This document shows positions 36,835 through 46,895 of a stretch of 64,000 bases of DNA, one piece after another. This stretch comes from Desulfobacteraceae bacterium. Lineage in GTDB: Bacteria; Desulfobacterota; Desulfobacteria; Desulfobacterales; Desulfosarcinaceae. The stretch spans positions 17,475-81,474 of the forward strand of contig JAMOUQ010000055.1 of NCBI GenBank assembly GCA_027068085.1, in the 5' to 3' direction. Position 1 is the stretch's first letter, and every line of letters begins with the position of its first letter. The notes beneath the pieces are model-generated. The model saw nothing but the letters and a program-made list of their open reading frames with translations. It was not told where the DNA came from and made no database searches. The translations under genes and the position numbers were made by a program.

Positions 36835-37452
36835 TCAGGGGAGTTCTCCCCTGTATACTTCGTCGAACAGGGCTTCGGGGGTGGAGATACCAGGGTCCCG
36901 CGCAAGCGCCTGTTCAATCATCCGGCGGGCGTCGCTCGCCTTGTGTCCGAGCTGGTCCACCAGCACTTCAAAGACCGCCTGAACGAAATCTTCACTGCCG
37001 GCCCTGTCGCCGCCGGATTCCTCTTTCCTGATCAGGGCAAACTTTCCCATTCTTCCCTTCAGGGTGGCAACTATCTTCTGGGCCGTGCGGGCACCGATGC
37101 CTTTGAGCCGTTTGAGGGTACTCACATCGCCGGTTTCTATCGCCCGGGCCACCTCACGGACAGGCATGTTAAGGGCCTTGACGGCTTTAAGGGGACCGAT
37201 GGCTTCCACCGAGATAAAGGACTGGAAGAATTCCTTTTCCACCTCCAGGTTGAAACCGATCAAAACCGGCTTGGGCTGCCTTTCGGTCTGATGATAGTAG
37301 ATGTAAAGCTCTACCTGCTCACCTGCTTCTTTTGAAGCCAGAGCTTGCTGGACGAATCCGGGAAGCATTACTTCGTAGCCGACCTGATTGACCTTCAACA
37401 GGATGCGCTCCTGTTCTTTTTTGAGCAGTTGTCCTTCCAGATATCCGATCAT
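36835..37452 (-). CDS. ruvA: Holliday junction DNA-binding protein RuvA
   Basis: 205 residues from ATG 37452; the open frame upstream is not RuvA-like. MIGYLEGQLL at the N-terminus, the two helix-hairpin-helix regions (FFQSFISVEAIGPLKAVKAL, LKRLKGIGARTAQKIVATL) and the C-terminal RuvB-binding domain. It begins 51 bp after ruvC. Confidence 0.95.
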   Translation of the reverse strand: MIGYLEGQLLKKEQERILLKVNQVGYEVMLPGFVQQALASKEAGEQVELYIYYHQTERQPKPVLIGFNLEVEKEFFQSFISVEAIGPLKAVKALNMPVREVARAIETGDVSTLKRLKGIGARTAQKIVATLKGRMGKFALIRKEESGGDRAGSEDFVQAVFEVLVDQLGHKASDARRMIEQALARDPGISTPEALFDEVYRGELP

Positions 37453-37503
37453 CGGAGGTTCGATTCTCCCTGCCCGCATCTTCTGCCGCGGCCGGCGCAC
37501 CTT

Positions 37504-37983
37504 TCAGAGGCGCGATCTGTACAGCCCTATCAAGGCCAGCCCCAAGGCATCGGAAGCATGGAAGGGCTTTATCTGCCGGCTGCATCCCAGTGCCCGCCGG
37601 ACGGCCTTTTCAAGCTGCTGTTTGCTGGCATTGCCATTGCCTGTCAGAACTTGTTTTGCTTCCCTGACCGGTACCTCCAGGATAGGGATGTCCTTCTTTT
37701 TGGCGGCAAGCAGGATCACCCCGCACACCTTGCCCAGGGTAATACCGGACTTGGGATATTTTTCAAGGGAAAAAACGTCTTCGATGACCATCAGATGAGG
37801 CTTTTCATCTTCCAGCACCTTCTGAATGGAAGAGAAGATTTTTTCCAGTCTCTCGGAAAGCGGGCAGACCGGCTCCGTCCGGACCACACCGTAGGCAAAC
37901 TGGCTGATCTCAAGACCCCGGCCGCCGACAATGCCTATCCCGGTTGCCGCCAGTCCCGGATCTATCCCGATTATGGTATGCAT
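37504..37983 (-). CDS. ruvC: crossover junction endodeoxyribonuclease RuvC
   Basis: 159 residues from ATG 37983 (a TTG two codons earlier is unlikely). RNase-H-fold acidic residues are in IIGIDPGLAATG, MVIEDVF and FHASDALGLAL, and KQVLTGNGNASKQQ matches the family. It resolves Holliday junctions after RuvAB migration. Confidence 0.95.
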   Translation of the reverse strand: MHTIIGIDPGLAATGIGIVGGRGLEISQFAYGVVRTEPVCPLSERLEKIFSSIQKVLEDEKPHLMVIEDVFSLEKYPKSGITLGKVCGVILLAAKKKDIPILEVPVREAKQVLTGNGNASKQQLEKAVRRALGCSRQIKPFHASDALGLALIGLYRSRL

Positions 37984-38013
37984 CCGCAAGTGTTTCCAGC
38001 CCGCCGGGAGCCC

Positions 38014-38865
38014 TTACAACGATTTGAGCTTTTGCTTGGCTATCTTGGCCTCGTTGCTCCCGGGAAACTTTTCAACCAGCCTGCTCAGCACCAGGCGCGC
38101 ATTGGCCTTGTCCTTCAGTTTCAAAAAGGCCATGGCCTGTTTAAGCATGGCCGCAGGCACTTTGTTGCCCTTGGGGTACTTGTCGATGACCTCCTGGTAC
38201 TCGAGGATGGCCTTTTCATACCATTTTTCGCGGTAGTAGCTTTCGGCAATCCAGAACTGAGCGTTGTCGGCCTTTTCACTCTTGGGAAAAGCTTTGATCA
38301 GGGCCTGAAAACCCTTTCTTGCAGATGCCATCCGTCCTTCATCTAAGTCTTTCTTGGCAGCCCGGTAGAGGCTTTCAGGCGTTGGCGGAGCAGAAACTGC
38401 CGCGGGCTTGCCCGCCGGTTTCCCGGGCTTGCCGCTTTCAATGCTGAGATACTGCTCCAGCCGGGCAACCCTCTTCTCGAGCCGGGCAAGCTGGAGCTGA
38501 ATATCTTCCAGGCGTTTGCTGCGGGCCTGAAAATCGGTCTCGGCCTTGCCCAGTTTTTTGCGCAAAACGAATTCCACTTCCTCAAGCCGGCCCTGGACCA
38601 GTCTTGTCTCCTGATCGATACGATCAAGATCGGCGGCAATCCGGGCGTAGTTCTCCCGCAGCTGCATTATATCCCGGCGGCTGACGGACATCAGTTTGGA
38701 CTCTATTTCCCGCCGCTGGGCCTCAAGGCGCTTGCTGTGCTCCTGTAAACGCCGGTTGTTCTGTTCAAGGGTGGCTATGCGTTCTTCCAGCATGTAGACA
38801 TCCCTTTGAAGAGCGCAGCCGGACAGGATCAAACCGATGACCATGAAAAATACCGTCTTTTTCAT
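38014..38865 (-). CDS. cpoB: CpoB/YbgF-type Tol-Pal associated lipoprotein
   Basis: 283 residues from ATG 38865, with a GGGGGCAGG ribosome site. Lipobox LSGC (Cys17), so lipid-anchored unlike the soluble E. coli protein. A long coiled coil (about 25-130) is followed by three TPR-like repeats (ESLYRAAKKDLDEGRMASA, DNAQFWIAESYYREKWYEKA, NKVPAAMLKQAMAFLKL). CpoB links Tol-driven outer-membrane constriction to wall synthesis. Last gene of the tol-pal run. Confidence 0.85.
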   Translation of the reverse strand: MKKTVFFMVIGLILSGCALQRDVYMLEERIATLEQNNRRLQEHSKRLEAQRREIESKLMSVSRRDIMQLRENYARIAADLDRIDQETRLVQGRLEEVEFVLRKKLGKAETDFQARSKRLEDIQLQLARLEKRVARLEQYLSIESGKPGKPAGKPAAVSAPPTPESLYRAAKKDLDEGRMASARKGFQALIKAFPKSEKADNAQFWIAESYYREKWYEKAILEYQEVIDKYPKGNKVPAAMLKQAMAFLKLKDKANARLVLSRLVEKFPGSNEAKIAKQKLKSL

Positions 38866-39149
38866 AACCTGCCCCCTTTTGAAGCCGGTTGCCGCCGGGT
38901 CCCCGGCCTGCGTTGTCAACAGACTATATGCCCTGCATGTGCTTTACCGGTCTTAATTGCGCAGAAGGGCGATCCAACAAAATGCCGGCACTCAAATTAG
39001 GCGGCCACCGGCACAGTCATGCCGGTGGCCTCCATGGTCTATCCGCGTGCTGTCTGCGTCCCTGACCGTTACCGGACAAATGCCTGGCAATAGTATGTCA
39101 TCCGATTCCGGAAGACGCAAACAGAACTTTTTCAAGTAAGATCAGGCGA

Positions 39150-39734
39150 TCAGTCGATTGTAAAATGAACCCGCCTGTTCTTGGCCCAGGCTTCCTCGTT
39201 GTGCCTCGGATCAACCGGCCGCTCTTCACCATAGCTGATGGTGTTGAGCCGGGCAGGATCGATTCCCAGGTTTACCAGGAAAGCCTTGGCGCTCTGGGCA
39301 CGCCTTTCGCCCAGGGCAAGGTTGTACTCAGCGGTACCGCGCTCGTCACAATGTCCTTCGATAGTCACGGTAACATCCGGATTTTGCCGGAGCCACTCGG
39401 CCTTGCTGCGCAGGACCTGCTGGGCCACGTCCGAAAGGGCCGCGCTGTCGAAAGCAAAGTATATATCCTCGTTGATGAACAGATTGCGGGCCGCCTCTCT
39501 GGCCCTTTCCTCCTGCTGGGCCTTGAGTTGTTCGGCCTCGATGGCGCTCTGGTCCGGCTGCTCCTGCTCGGCCGGCTGCTCAGGTTGCGTCGCCTCGGGC
39601 TCGGGGGCCGGTGCAGGCTCGGCTTCCACTGCGGCAGGTTCACTTTCAGCAGCTTTCTTGGCGCACGAAACCGTCAAGATCAACCCCGGCACGATCAACA
39701 ACAGGGCTACGCTTATCCACATTCTTTTCCTCAT
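39150..39734 (-). CDS. pal: peptidoglycan-associated lipoprotein Pal
   Basis: 194 residues with SD GGAGG. Lipobox TVSC (Cys24), a Pro/Glu/Ala-rich linker of about 50 residues, then an OmpA-type peptidoglycan-binding domain ([32 protein letters not shown]). Outer-membrane lipoprotein that holds peptidoglycan and binds TolB. Confidence 0.95.
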   Translation of the reverse strand: MRKRMWISVALLLIVPGLILTVSCAKKAAESEPAAVEAEPAPAPEPEATQPEQPAEQEQPDQSAIEAEQLKAQQEERAREAARNLFINEDIYFAFDSAALSDVAQQVLRSKAEWLRQNPDVTVTIEGHCDERGTAEYNLALGERRAQSAKAFLVNLGIDPARLNTISYGEERPVDPRHNEEAWAKNRRVHFTID

Positions 39735-39773
39735 GTTTTCCTCCTTTGCTAGTTACAGCCAAAGCATTTGTGT

Positions 39774-41099
39774 CTATTGCATGGTGTTCGGTGACCAGGA
39801 AGGGTCGCTTTGCTCACCATCCAGTACTATCAACTGCCTCTGGTCCGTTCCATAACGGGTCATCACGAAAATACGGGATTTACCCCTGCGCGTCGAGCTG
39901 AAAGCTATAAGGCTTCCGTCCGGCGACCAGGTGGGAGCCTCATTGTCACCCTGATCGCTCGTAAGACGCACGGGGTTGTTGCCTTCTATATCTGAAACAT
40001 AAATATTGATTTGTCCTTGCTCCATGGATGAATAGGCGATCAGGTCACCGTTGGGCGACCAGCTCGGTTGGGTGTTGTACCGGCCGTGATAGGTCAACCG
40101 GGCCACCCTGCCGGTAGCGATGTCCTTGATGTAAATTTGAGGGGTTCCAGAGCGTTTGGATACAAACGCTACTTTCTTCCCGTCCGGTGACCATGTCGGA
40201 TCTACGTCAATTCCGCGGCTGTTGGTCAATCTTTTAATCGTTTTCCCGGCAGCGGTCAACAGATAAATTTCCTGATCCCCGCTCAACGACAAAGTGGCGG
40301 CCAGTTCGGCCCGCCCCGGCCGCCAGGCCGGCGTGATCTGAATGCCCGGTTTGGTCATGGAACGCACCCGGCCGTTGGCCAGGCGGTGAATGAAAATCTG
40401 GGGCCTGCCGTTACGGTACGACACGTAGGCCAGATGACGGCCGTCAGCGGACCAGTCGGGCAGCATGGTGATACTCTTGTAAGTCGTCATCCTGCGGACG
40501 TCTTTTCCGTCGAAACGGCAGACATAGATCTCCTTGTGGCCGGTGCCGTTGGAAACAAAAGCCAGCCGGCTGTCGAAAAACCCGCGCTTGCCGGTAAGGG
40601 CAAAGATCACCTCGCTGCAGAAGCGCCTGATCATCCCGTCCCTGCCTTTGACCGGACCGCGGTAGCGCTTGCCGGCGATCAGCTTCTGCTTGAAGGTGTC
40701 AAACAGGCGCAACTCCAGTTCCAGCAGGTCGCCATCTAGCTTCAGCCCGCCTGTAATCAGCATCTCCGCGCCTATGACCGTCCAGTTGCCGAAATTTATG
40801 TCCGGCGCCGTAATGCCTGACCGGTCCGGATCGTAAAGATACGATCCGCGATCCAGGATGGTGAAATAGCTGGTAAACTCCAGGTTGCCGGCCAGCATCC
40901 GGGCCAGCTTCACCGCCATGACCTTCTCCCGGGCAGATCCTGAAAAGCTCTTGAAGACAGGAACCGCCATGGGAACCTTGCGCAAAAAAGGGTTGCTGAT
41001 GTCGATATAATCGAACTGGGCCAGGGCCGGCCGCGTGCCGGGGCCGGCCGCCAGAATCGCGGCCAGAACCGAAATCAATATCCAAAAGCGTGTTTTCAT
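39774..41099 (-). CDS. tolB: periplasmic Tol-Pal protein TolB
   Basis: 441 residues from ATG 41099. Signal peptide ending near ALA-QFDY, an N-terminal alpha/beta domain (about 30-165), then a six-bladed beta-propeller with recurring WSPDGKKVAFVS-type blades (WSADGRHLAYVS, WSPNGDLIAYSS, WSPDGSLIAFSS). It shuttles between Pal and TolA. Confidence 0.95.
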   Translation of the reverse strand: MKTRFWILISVLAAILAAGPGTRPALAQFDYIDISNPFLRKVPMAVPVFKSFSGSAREKVMAVKLARMLAGNLEFTSYFTILDRGSYLYDPDRSGITAPDINFGNWTVIGAEMLITGGLKLDGDLLELELRLFDTFKQKLIAGKRYRGPVKGRDGMIRRFCSEVIFALTGKRGFFDSRLAFVSNGTGHKEIYVCRFDGKDVRRMTTYKSITMLPDWSADGRHLAYVSYRNGRPQIFIHRLANGRVRSMTKPGIQITPAWRPGRAELAATLSLSGDQEIYLLTAAGKTIKRLTNSRGIDVDPTWSPDGKKVAFVSKRSGTPQIYIKDIATGRVARLTYHGRYNTQPSWSPNGDLIAYSSMEQGQINIYVSDIEGNNPVRLTSDQGDNEAPTWSPDGSLIAFSSTRRGKSRIFVMTRYGTDQRQLIVLDGEQSDPSWSPNTMQ

Positions 41100-41190
41100 G
41101 TTGTTTCCCGCCAATTCCAGACCATAGCGGTCATTTTGTTTCATCATTTTCCGGAGATTTGGCAAACAGCCCTGTGCCTGCCACATCTCA

Positions 41191-42054
41191 TCACTTTACC
41201 CCTTCAGGAGTAAATCTCAACCCGACGGTCACATACGGCATGTTCAGACCGGCGGGATGGGGACTTACCGGACTGCTCTTGAGGATTGCCTTCCTGGCGG
41301 ATTCGTCAAGATAGGCATTGCCCGAATGATCGGTAATGATGATATCGGTTATTTCGCCATCGGGCAGCACCTTGAAAATCACCCCTGTAGTCAGGTTGCC
41401 GGAATTTCCGGCCAGCTGAGGGGAAAACGCCCAGTGTTTCTGCACCTGGTAGGCTATCTCCACCCTGTAGACAGTCAACAGGTCGGAAACGGCCTTCCCC
41501 TTGCCTTTGCCGGCGGCAATGGTATTGACGGCCCTTTTATCCCCCACCCGGACCCCGGTTTCCGGAAGCGGTTGTGCCTTTTCGGAGGCGACCTTCTCCC
41601 TGAGCCGTTTCAGAGTCTCGGCCAGCGGTTCGGGAGGAGCCGTTTCCACCTTGCGTTCAAGCTCCTTTATGGCGCTGCGCAGAACCTTGTTCGACTTGAA
41701 GGTCCTGTGCTTGAGAGACATCTTCGTCTTGGGCTTAACGGGCGCGGCCTTCTTTTTTTTCCCCAGGGCCACCGCGTCAGGCTTGGCCTGTGGTTTGGCG
41801 GCCGGAGCAGGCTTTTTGACAACCGCCTTGGCTTTGGCGCCCGGCCGGTTCGCCTTGGGCTCCGGCATGGTGACCATCCGGACATTGATAACCTCCGGGA
41901 GGTAGATCTGGTCACTTTTCTGCGCCGGCCAGTAAAGAAAGACCCCCATGACCAGCAGGTGTCCCACAAAGGACACGGCCATGTATTTCCAGAGCCCCCT
42001 TTCCCCGTTATACCCGTCTTCCATATGCCGCAATGAGGTCATGGCACGATCCAT
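41191..42054 (-). CDS. tolA: TolA/TonB-family energy transducer
   Basis: 287 residues. One N-terminal membrane helix (about 23-43), a Lys/Ala/Pro-rich stalk (about 65-115), a helical region, then a TonB/TolA C-terminal domain (about 195-287; VEIAYQVQKHWAFSPQ, VIFKVLPDGEITDI). The stalk is short for TolA. Position between tolR and tolB supports the TolA role. Its ATG overlaps the tolR stop by one base. Confidence 0.85.
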   Translation of the reverse strand: MDRAMTSLRHMEDGYNGERGLWKYMAVSFVGHLLVMGVFLYWPAQKSDQIYLPEVINVRMVTMPEPKANRPGAKAKAVVKKPAPAAKPQAKPDAVALGKKKKAAPVKPKTKMSLKHRTFKSNKVLRSAIKELERKVETAPPEPLAETLKRLREKVASEKAQPLPETGVRVGDKRAVNTIAAGKGKGKAVSDLLTVYRVEIAYQVQKHWAFSPQLAGNSGNLTTGVIFKVLPDGEITDIIITDHSGNAYLDESARKAILKSSPVSPHPAGLNMPYVTVGLRFTPEGVK

Positions 42055-42482
42055 CAGCGCTTTTTGGGGGAGGTTTCCTCCTGGACCGGCGCGGTGACCA
42101 TGCCCAGGCGCTTGACGCCGGCCGCCTTGATCTCGGCCATTACCCTGGCAACCGTTCCGTAAGGCACGCTCTTGTCGGCCCGCAGGTATACTTCGCGATC
42201 TTTCCGGTTTTTCAATATCTTGGCCAGTTTTTCGCGCAGCAATTCAATTCCGACGGTAAAATCGTTGATGTGAACCTTCTGGTCCTTGTCCACGGTGACG
42301 ATCAGCGCCTGCTCCTGGGCCGGCAGCGCCTCGGACGAAGTCTCGGGCAGGGCGACGTCTACCCCCTGGACCATCATGGGAGCGGTTACCATGAAGATTA
42401 TCAGCAAAACCAGCATCACATCGACAAAGGGAGTAACGTTTATATCCGACATCAGGCGGTCGCTGTTGGTCTCGAGGGCCAT
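42054..42482 (-). CDS. tolR: Tol-Pal motor protein TolR (ExbD family)
   Basis: 142 residues from ATG 42482 (SD GGAAGG). One membrane helix with the proton-carrying Asp in NVTPFVDVMLVLLIIFMV, then the periplasmic ExbD domain (DKSVPYGTVARVMAEIKAAG). With TolQ it converts proton flow into movement of TolA. Confidence 0.93.
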   Translation of the reverse strand: MALETNSDRLMSDINVTPFVDVMLVLLIIFMVTAPMMVQGVDVALPETSSEALPAQEQALIVTVDKDQKVHINDFTVGIELLREKLAKILKNRKDREVYLRADKSVPYGTVARVMAEIKAAGVKRLGMVTAPVQEETSPKKR

Positions 42483-42486
42483 GGCG

Positions 42487-43209
42487 TCACCTTCCTTTCC
42501 TGGCAAGGATATCGCGCTCGACTATATTCAGGAAATCGGCGGCGAAACTCTGCAGCTCTGTTTCCAGCAGCCTGATACGCTGCATGAAATAGTTGAAAGC
42601 GATTACGGCCGGAATGGCAACCGCCAGGCCGGCTGCGGTGGCGATCAGGGCTTCGGAAATACCGGGCGCCACCACTGCCAGGCTGGCCGAACCGCGCGCC
42701 CCGATGCCGTGGAAAGAATGCATGATACCCCATACCGTTCCGAAAAGACCGATGAACGGGGTTGTGTTACCGGTGGTGGCCAGGAACGGAACCATCTGGG
42801 TCATCCTGGCCGTTTCGGAATTGATGGCCCGGCGCAGGGCCCGCTCGATGGTGTCGGCGCCATAAGGCGCCAGGAAAACGTGGTCATCATGGCCGCGGGA
42901 ACGGTCCGCGCCGTCGGCCTGCATGGTCTGAGCGACTTTTTTCAACTCCAGATAGCCGATTCTGAAAATTCGGGCTATGGGGCTGGACTTGAGCTGTTTG
43001 CTCCTGGCATATGCACCGGCCAGATCGCGGCTTTTCCAAAAATACTCGGTGAAACGCTCCGATTCCCGGAAGGCTCTTTTCAGGTAACGGAACTTGACGA
43101 TTATTATGGCCCATGATGTTACCGAAAAAAACAAAAGCAGCAACAAAACAAACTGCACCATCAGGCCAGCTTCACTAACGATCTGGATGATGTCGAATTG
43201 ATTGGGCAT
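42487..43209 (-). CDS. tolQ: Tol-Pal motor protein TolQ (ExbB family)
   Basis: 240 residues with three membrane helices: the N-terminal one at about 15-38 and the conserved pair in TTPFIGLFGTVWGIMHSF and GISEALIATAAGLAVAIPAV. It forms the pentameric channel around TolR. First gene of tolQ-tolR-tolA-tolB-pal-cpoB. The leader upstream holds a candidate structured RNA. Confidence 0.94.
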   Translation of the reverse strand: MPNQFDIIQIVSEAGLMVQFVLLLLLFFSVTSWAIIIVKFRYLKRAFRESERFTEYFWKSRDLAGAYARSKQLKSSPIARIFRIGYLELKKVAQTMQADGADRSRGHDDHVFLAPYGADTIERALRRAINSETARMTQMVPFLATTGNTTPFIGLFGTVWGIMHSFHGIGARGSASLAVVAPGISEALIATAAGLAVAIPAVIAFNYFMQRIRLLETELQSFAADFLNIVERDILARKGR

Positions 43210-43290
43210 CTTAATTGCTCCTGTCTGCGATCTTACTGTTGTCCGTCTGGCACGAATGGTTTCGCCCGATCGACGCTGAGGGCGGCCGGA

Positions 43291-43463
43291 GTAAACCCGC
43301 AGGAGGACCTACAGGCCGCCTTGAGGGAAAACGCTCGGCCTTTGCCCGGCCCGGTATGCCCGGGTGTCGTCTCCTGAAAACATTTTATGGATTTTCCGGA
43401 CGATCTGGCTGGCACCTCACTTTCCCGGCAGGGTATTTGTCGTGTCGACCCTCTGCGGGTTAA
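43291..43463 (-). ncRNA. candidate structured RNA upstream of tolQ (possibly 6S-like)
   Basis: Read on the minus strand, about 173 nt are closed by a 9-bp terminal stem AACCCGCAG/CTGCGGGTT (43453-43461 with 43294-43302) that continues with GG/CC pairs after mismatches. Further in, TCGTC/GACGA (43399-43403 with 43367-43371) plus GAAAA/TTTTC close an apical hairpin, and the middle is a large open region with small side hairpins. A TATATT -10-like hexamer (43466-43471) sits 6-7 nt before the terminal stem, which would place the start exactly there. Size and rod-with-central-bubble shape recall 6S RNA, but I could not confirm its conserved bases. It could instead be a tolQ leader. Confidence 0.4.
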
Positions 43464-43511
43464 ACAATATAAGAAGCGGCATAAGGCCGTCGGTTGGCAA
43501 CCGATCTGAAA

Positions 43512-43540
43512 TAGGTAGCCACTATAAGCAGAAATGTCAA
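43512..43540 (-). promoter_or_regulatory. candidate promoter upstream of tolQ and the structured RNA
   Basis: Minus strand TTGACA (43535-43540), 17 bp, TACCTA (43512-43517). Perfect -35, weak -10. The remaining bases of the 43210-43665 gap hold only a small CGGTT-ggc-AACCG hairpin near 43491-43503 and the ribosome site of the HD gene. Confidence 0.35.
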
Positions 43541-43665
43541 GGTTATAAGAGATTTGCGCCTTCAACGGGATTGCATTGGACCTTTTGCCCGGTGTATGCT
43601 TCACTGCCCGGGTGCAACCACTGCGGCCCGCAATTTTCCTTTAACCCCGAGAAAGGACAAGCACA

Positions 43666-44235
43666 ATGAAACAGCTGGCGGACTTGCTTTTCGAAGCCAA
43701 CTTCCTGAAAAAGGTCCCCAGAAGCGGCTTTCAGTTCCTGGGTGCCGGCAGCGAATCGGTGGCCGAACACAGCTTTACGGCCGCCTTCATCGCCCTGGTC
43801 ATGTCCCGGATGGTGCCCGAAGCCGATTCCGCACGCCTGGTCGCCATGTGTCTGGTGCACGACCTGCCGGAGGCCCGTATGGGAGATCTGAACTACGTCC
43901 AGAAACAATACGTCAAGGCCGACGAGGCAAAAGCCCTGGCCGACGGATGCGGAGAGCTTCCCATGGGCAATGAATTCCGGGCCTGGATCGAGGAGTTCAA
44001 CCAGGGAACCACCGTGGAGGCCCGCCTGGCCAACGATGCTGACCAGTTGTCACTGATTCTCGAGCTGAAAACCCTCTCGGACATCGGTTACTCTCCGCCC
44101 GGCCACTGGCTGCCCAACGTGCTGAAACGCCTAAAAACCGATACTGGCAGGCGATTGGCCGCCATGATCATGGAATCCGATCATGATCACTGGTGGCGAA
44201 AAATTTTTGTTGACAGTAACAATGTTCCCAAATAA
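43666..44235 (+). CDS. HD-domain hydrolase (YfbR/HDDC2 5'-nucleotidase-like)
   Basis: 189 residues with SD AAAGGA. Metal ligands: His in ESVAEHSFTAAF, His-Asp in CLVHDLPEARMGD, and Asp in LANDADQLS. The LFEANFLKKVPRSGFQFLGA opening matches the dNMP/NMP 5'-nucleotidase group. It should remove phosphate from (deoxy)nucleoside monophosphates in the cytosol. Confidence 0.8.
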   Translation: MKQLADLLFEANFLKKVPRSGFQFLGAGSESVAEHSFTAAFIALVMSRMVPEADSARLVAMCLVHDLPEARMGDLNYVQKQYVKADEAKALADGCGELPMGNEFRAWIEEFNQGTTVEARLANDADQLSLILELKTLSDIGYSPPGHWLPNVLKRLKTDTGRRLAAMIMESDHDHWWRKIFVDSNNVPK

Positions 44236-44326
44236 GCCTAGAGTCTTTACGTTATGTAAGGTATCCCGGTTGCCACGTTTTCCGCGGCCGGATGCCAAAA
44301 GACACGGGCGCTAACATGGAGGCGAT

Positions 44327-44968
44327 ATGAACTGGTTGACCAAAACACTGGGTTCTTCCATCGGCAAGAAGCTGATGATGGCCGTAACCGGTCTTAGTTT
44401 CTGCGGTTTTCTGGCCGTCCATCTTGCCGGCAACCTGACGATCTACGGGGGCAAGGATGCCTTCAACAGCTATGCGGAACACCTGCATTCCCTGGGGCCT
44501 CTGATCACCGCGGCCGAAATCGTGCTGCTCGTATTTGCCCTGGTGCATGTGCTTACCGGCCTGACCCTGTTCTACCAGAACCTGGCGGCCCGGCCGGTTC
44601 GCTATCGAATCAACCGCAGCGCCGGCGGAAGGACCATCGGTTCCGGCACCATGCCTTACACCGGAATCTTCCTGCTGATTTTCGTGGTTCTGCACCTGAT
44701 GAACTTTCACTTCGTCGACAAAACCGACACCACCATCTACAACCTGGTTTCAGCGGCTTTTTCCAGGCCCCTGTTGGTGGTATTCTATATCGTGGCCATG
44801 GTTGTGGCCGCCATTCACGTCAGCCACGGATTGTGGAGTGCTTTTCAAACCATGGGCGCCAGCCACCCCAAGTACACCCCTTTCATAAAAGCCCTGAGCA
44901 CTGTCTTTGCAATCCTGGTGGGCATCGGGTTCGGATTTCTGCCAATCTACATATCGATCATAGCCTAA
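44327..44968 (+). CDS. sdhC: succinate dehydrogenase/fumarate reductase cytochrome b subunit
   Basis: 213 residues, five predicted membrane helices. Several His lie at heme-ligand positions ([39 protein letters not shown]), consistent with a diheme type-B subunit that exchanges electrons with menaquinone. SD GGAGG precedes the ATG. First gene of the C-A-B operon. Confidence 0.9.
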   Translation: MNWLTKTLGSSIGKKLMMAVTGLSFCGFLAVHLAGNLTIYGGKDAFNSYAEHLHSLGPLITAAEIVLLVFALVHVLTGLTLFYQNLAARPVRYRINRSAGGRTIGSGTMPYTGIFLLIFVVLHLMNFHFVDKTDTTIYNLVSAAFSRPLLVVFYIVAMVVAAIHVSHGLWSAFQTMGASHPKYTPFIKALSTVFAILVGIGFGFLPIYISIIA

Positions 44969-44981
44969 GAAAGGAAATATC

Positions 44982-46895
44982 ATGGTGTTAGACGCTAAAG
45001 TTCCCGGTGGGCCACTGGCACAGAAGTGGGATCGGCACCGTTTCGAACTCAAGCTGGTCAGCCCTGCCAACAAACGTAAATTCACCATCATCGTGGTGGG
45101 CACGGGACTGGCCGGCGGGTCGGCGGCAGCCACCCTGGCCGAGCTCGGTTACAATGTAAAATCGTTCTGCATCCAGGACAGCCCCCGCCGGGCCCACAGT
45201 ATAGCCGCCCAGGGAGGCATCAATGCCGCCAAGAACTATCCCAACGACGGCGACAGCATCTGGCGCCTGTTTTACGATACCATCAAAGGCGGCGACTTCC
45301 GGGCCAGGGAAGCCAACGTTTACCGCCTGGCCCAGGTCAGTAACCTGATAATCGACCATTGCACGGCCCAGGGAATCCCTTTCGCCAGAGAATACGGCGG
45401 GCTGCTTGCCAACCGCTCCTTTGGCGGAGCCCAGGTATCGCGCACCTTCTACGCCCGCGGCCAGACCGGCCAGCAATTACTGCTGGGGGCCTACAGCGCC
45501 ATGATGCGTCAGGTGACCGCCGGCAAGATCAGGGTCTTTCCCCGCCGGGAAATGCTGGATCTGGTGCTGGTAAACGGCCATGCCAAGGGTATCATAACCC
45601 GCAACCTGATAACCGGGGAGCTGGAACGGCACGCGGCAGACGCCGTCGTGCTCGCAACCGGCGGCTACGCCAACGTCTATTTCCTTTCCACCAACGCCAT
45701 GAGCTCCAACGTGACGGCCACCTACCGGGCCTACAAGCGGGGCGCCTTTTTCGCCAATCCCTGCTTTACCCAGATTCACCCGACCTGCATCCCGGTACAC
45801 GGCACCTACCAGAGCAAACTTACCCTGATGAGTGAAAGCCTGCGCAACGACGGCCGGGTGTGGGTGCCGAAAAAACCCGGAGACAAGCGTCCGCCCAACG
45901 AAATCCCGGAAGAAGAACGGGACTATTACCTGGAGCGCAAGTATCCCAGTTTCGGCAATCTCGTTCCCCGCGACGTGGCCTCCCGCAACGCCAAGGCCCA
46001 GTGTGACCAGGGCAAGGGCGTCGGTGAAACCGGCCTTGCGGTCTACCTGGACTTTGCCGACGCCATCAAGCGCGACGGCCGCGAAGTGATCGAAAGAAAG
46101 TACGGCAACCTCTTTGCCATGTACCAGAAAATAACCGGCGAGGATCCGTATCAGACCCCCATGAAGATCTATCCCGCGGTCCATTACACCATGGGCGGGC
46201 TGTGGGTCGATTACAACCTTATGAGTACCATCGACGGCCTTTTCGTCATCGGCGAGGCCAATTTCTCCGACCACGGAGCCAACCGCCTGGGGGCCAGCGC
46301 CCTGATGCAGGGCCTGGCCGACGGCTACTTCATCCTGCCCTACACCATAGGAGACTATCTGGCCGGTTATCTCGGGGAAAAAGTGTCAACCGACCATTCT
46401 TCTTTCAAAGAGGTCGAAAAAGAGGTCAGGGAAAAAACGGACCGGCTGCTTGCCATCGGCGGCAAGCGCACGGTGGACGACTTCCATCGACAGCTCGGGC
46501 TGATAATGTGGGATTACTGCGGTATGTCCAGGACCAACGAGGGGCTGGAAAAGGCCCGCCGGATGGTCAGGGAGCTGCGGGCCGAGTTCTGGGAAAACGC
46601 ACTGGTGCCCGGTAACGACCGGGACCTCAACCAGAGCCTGGAGCGCGCCGGCCGGGTGGCCGACTTCCTGGAATTTGCCGAACTGATGATCGTCGATGCC
46701 CTGGCCCGCCAGGAATCCTGCGGCGGACATTTCAACGAGGCGTACCAGACCGAGGATAACGAAGCCTTGCGGGACGACGAGAACTTCTGTCACGTGGCGG
46801 CCTGGCAGTACAAGGGGGTCGACCAAGAGCCCGAACTGCACAAAGAACCCCTTGTCTTCGAAAATGTCAAGCTTACCCAAAGGAGTTACAAGTGA
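44982..46895 (+). CDS. sdhA: succinate dehydrogenase/fumarate reductase flavoprotein subunit
   Basis: 637 residues. FAD-binding [27 protein letters not shown] with its nearby conserved His, active-site stretch [28 protein letters not shown] and MGGLWVDYN. It interconverts succinate and fumarate. The long form resembles the bifunctional enzymes of anaerobic Desulfobacterota and Bacteroidetes, so direction in the cell cannot be told from sequence. Its stop overlaps the start of sdhB. Confidence 0.93.
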   Translation: MVLDAKVPGGPLAQKWDRHRFELKLVSPANKRKFTIIVVGTGLAGGSAAATLAELGYNVKSFCIQDSPRRAHSIAAQGGINAAKNYPNDGDSIWRLFYDTIKGGDFRAREANVYRLAQVSNLIIDHCTAQGIPFAREYGGLLANRSFGGAQVSRTFYARGQTGQQLLLGAYSAMMRQVTAGKIRVFPRREMLDLVLVNGHAKGIITRNLITGELERHAADAVVLATGGYANVYFLSTNAMSSNVTATYRAYKRGAFFANPCFTQIHPTCIPVHGTYQSKLTLMSESLRNDGRVWVPKKPGDKRPPNEIPEEERDYYLERKYPSFGNLVPRDVASRNAKAQCDQGKGVGETGLAVYLDFADAIKRDGREVIERKYGNLFAMYQKITGEDPYQTPMKIYPAVHYTMGGLWVDYNLMSTIDGLFVIGEANFSDHGANRLGASALMQGLADGYFILPYTIGDYLAGYLGEKVSTDHSSFKEVEKEVREKTDRLLAIGGKRTVDDFHRQLGLIMWDYCGMSRTNEGLEKARRMVRELRAEFWENALVPGNDRDLNQSLERAGRVADFLEFAELMIVDALARQESCGGHFNEAYQTEDNEALRDDENFCHVAAWQYKGVDQEPELHKEPLVFENVKLTQRSYK

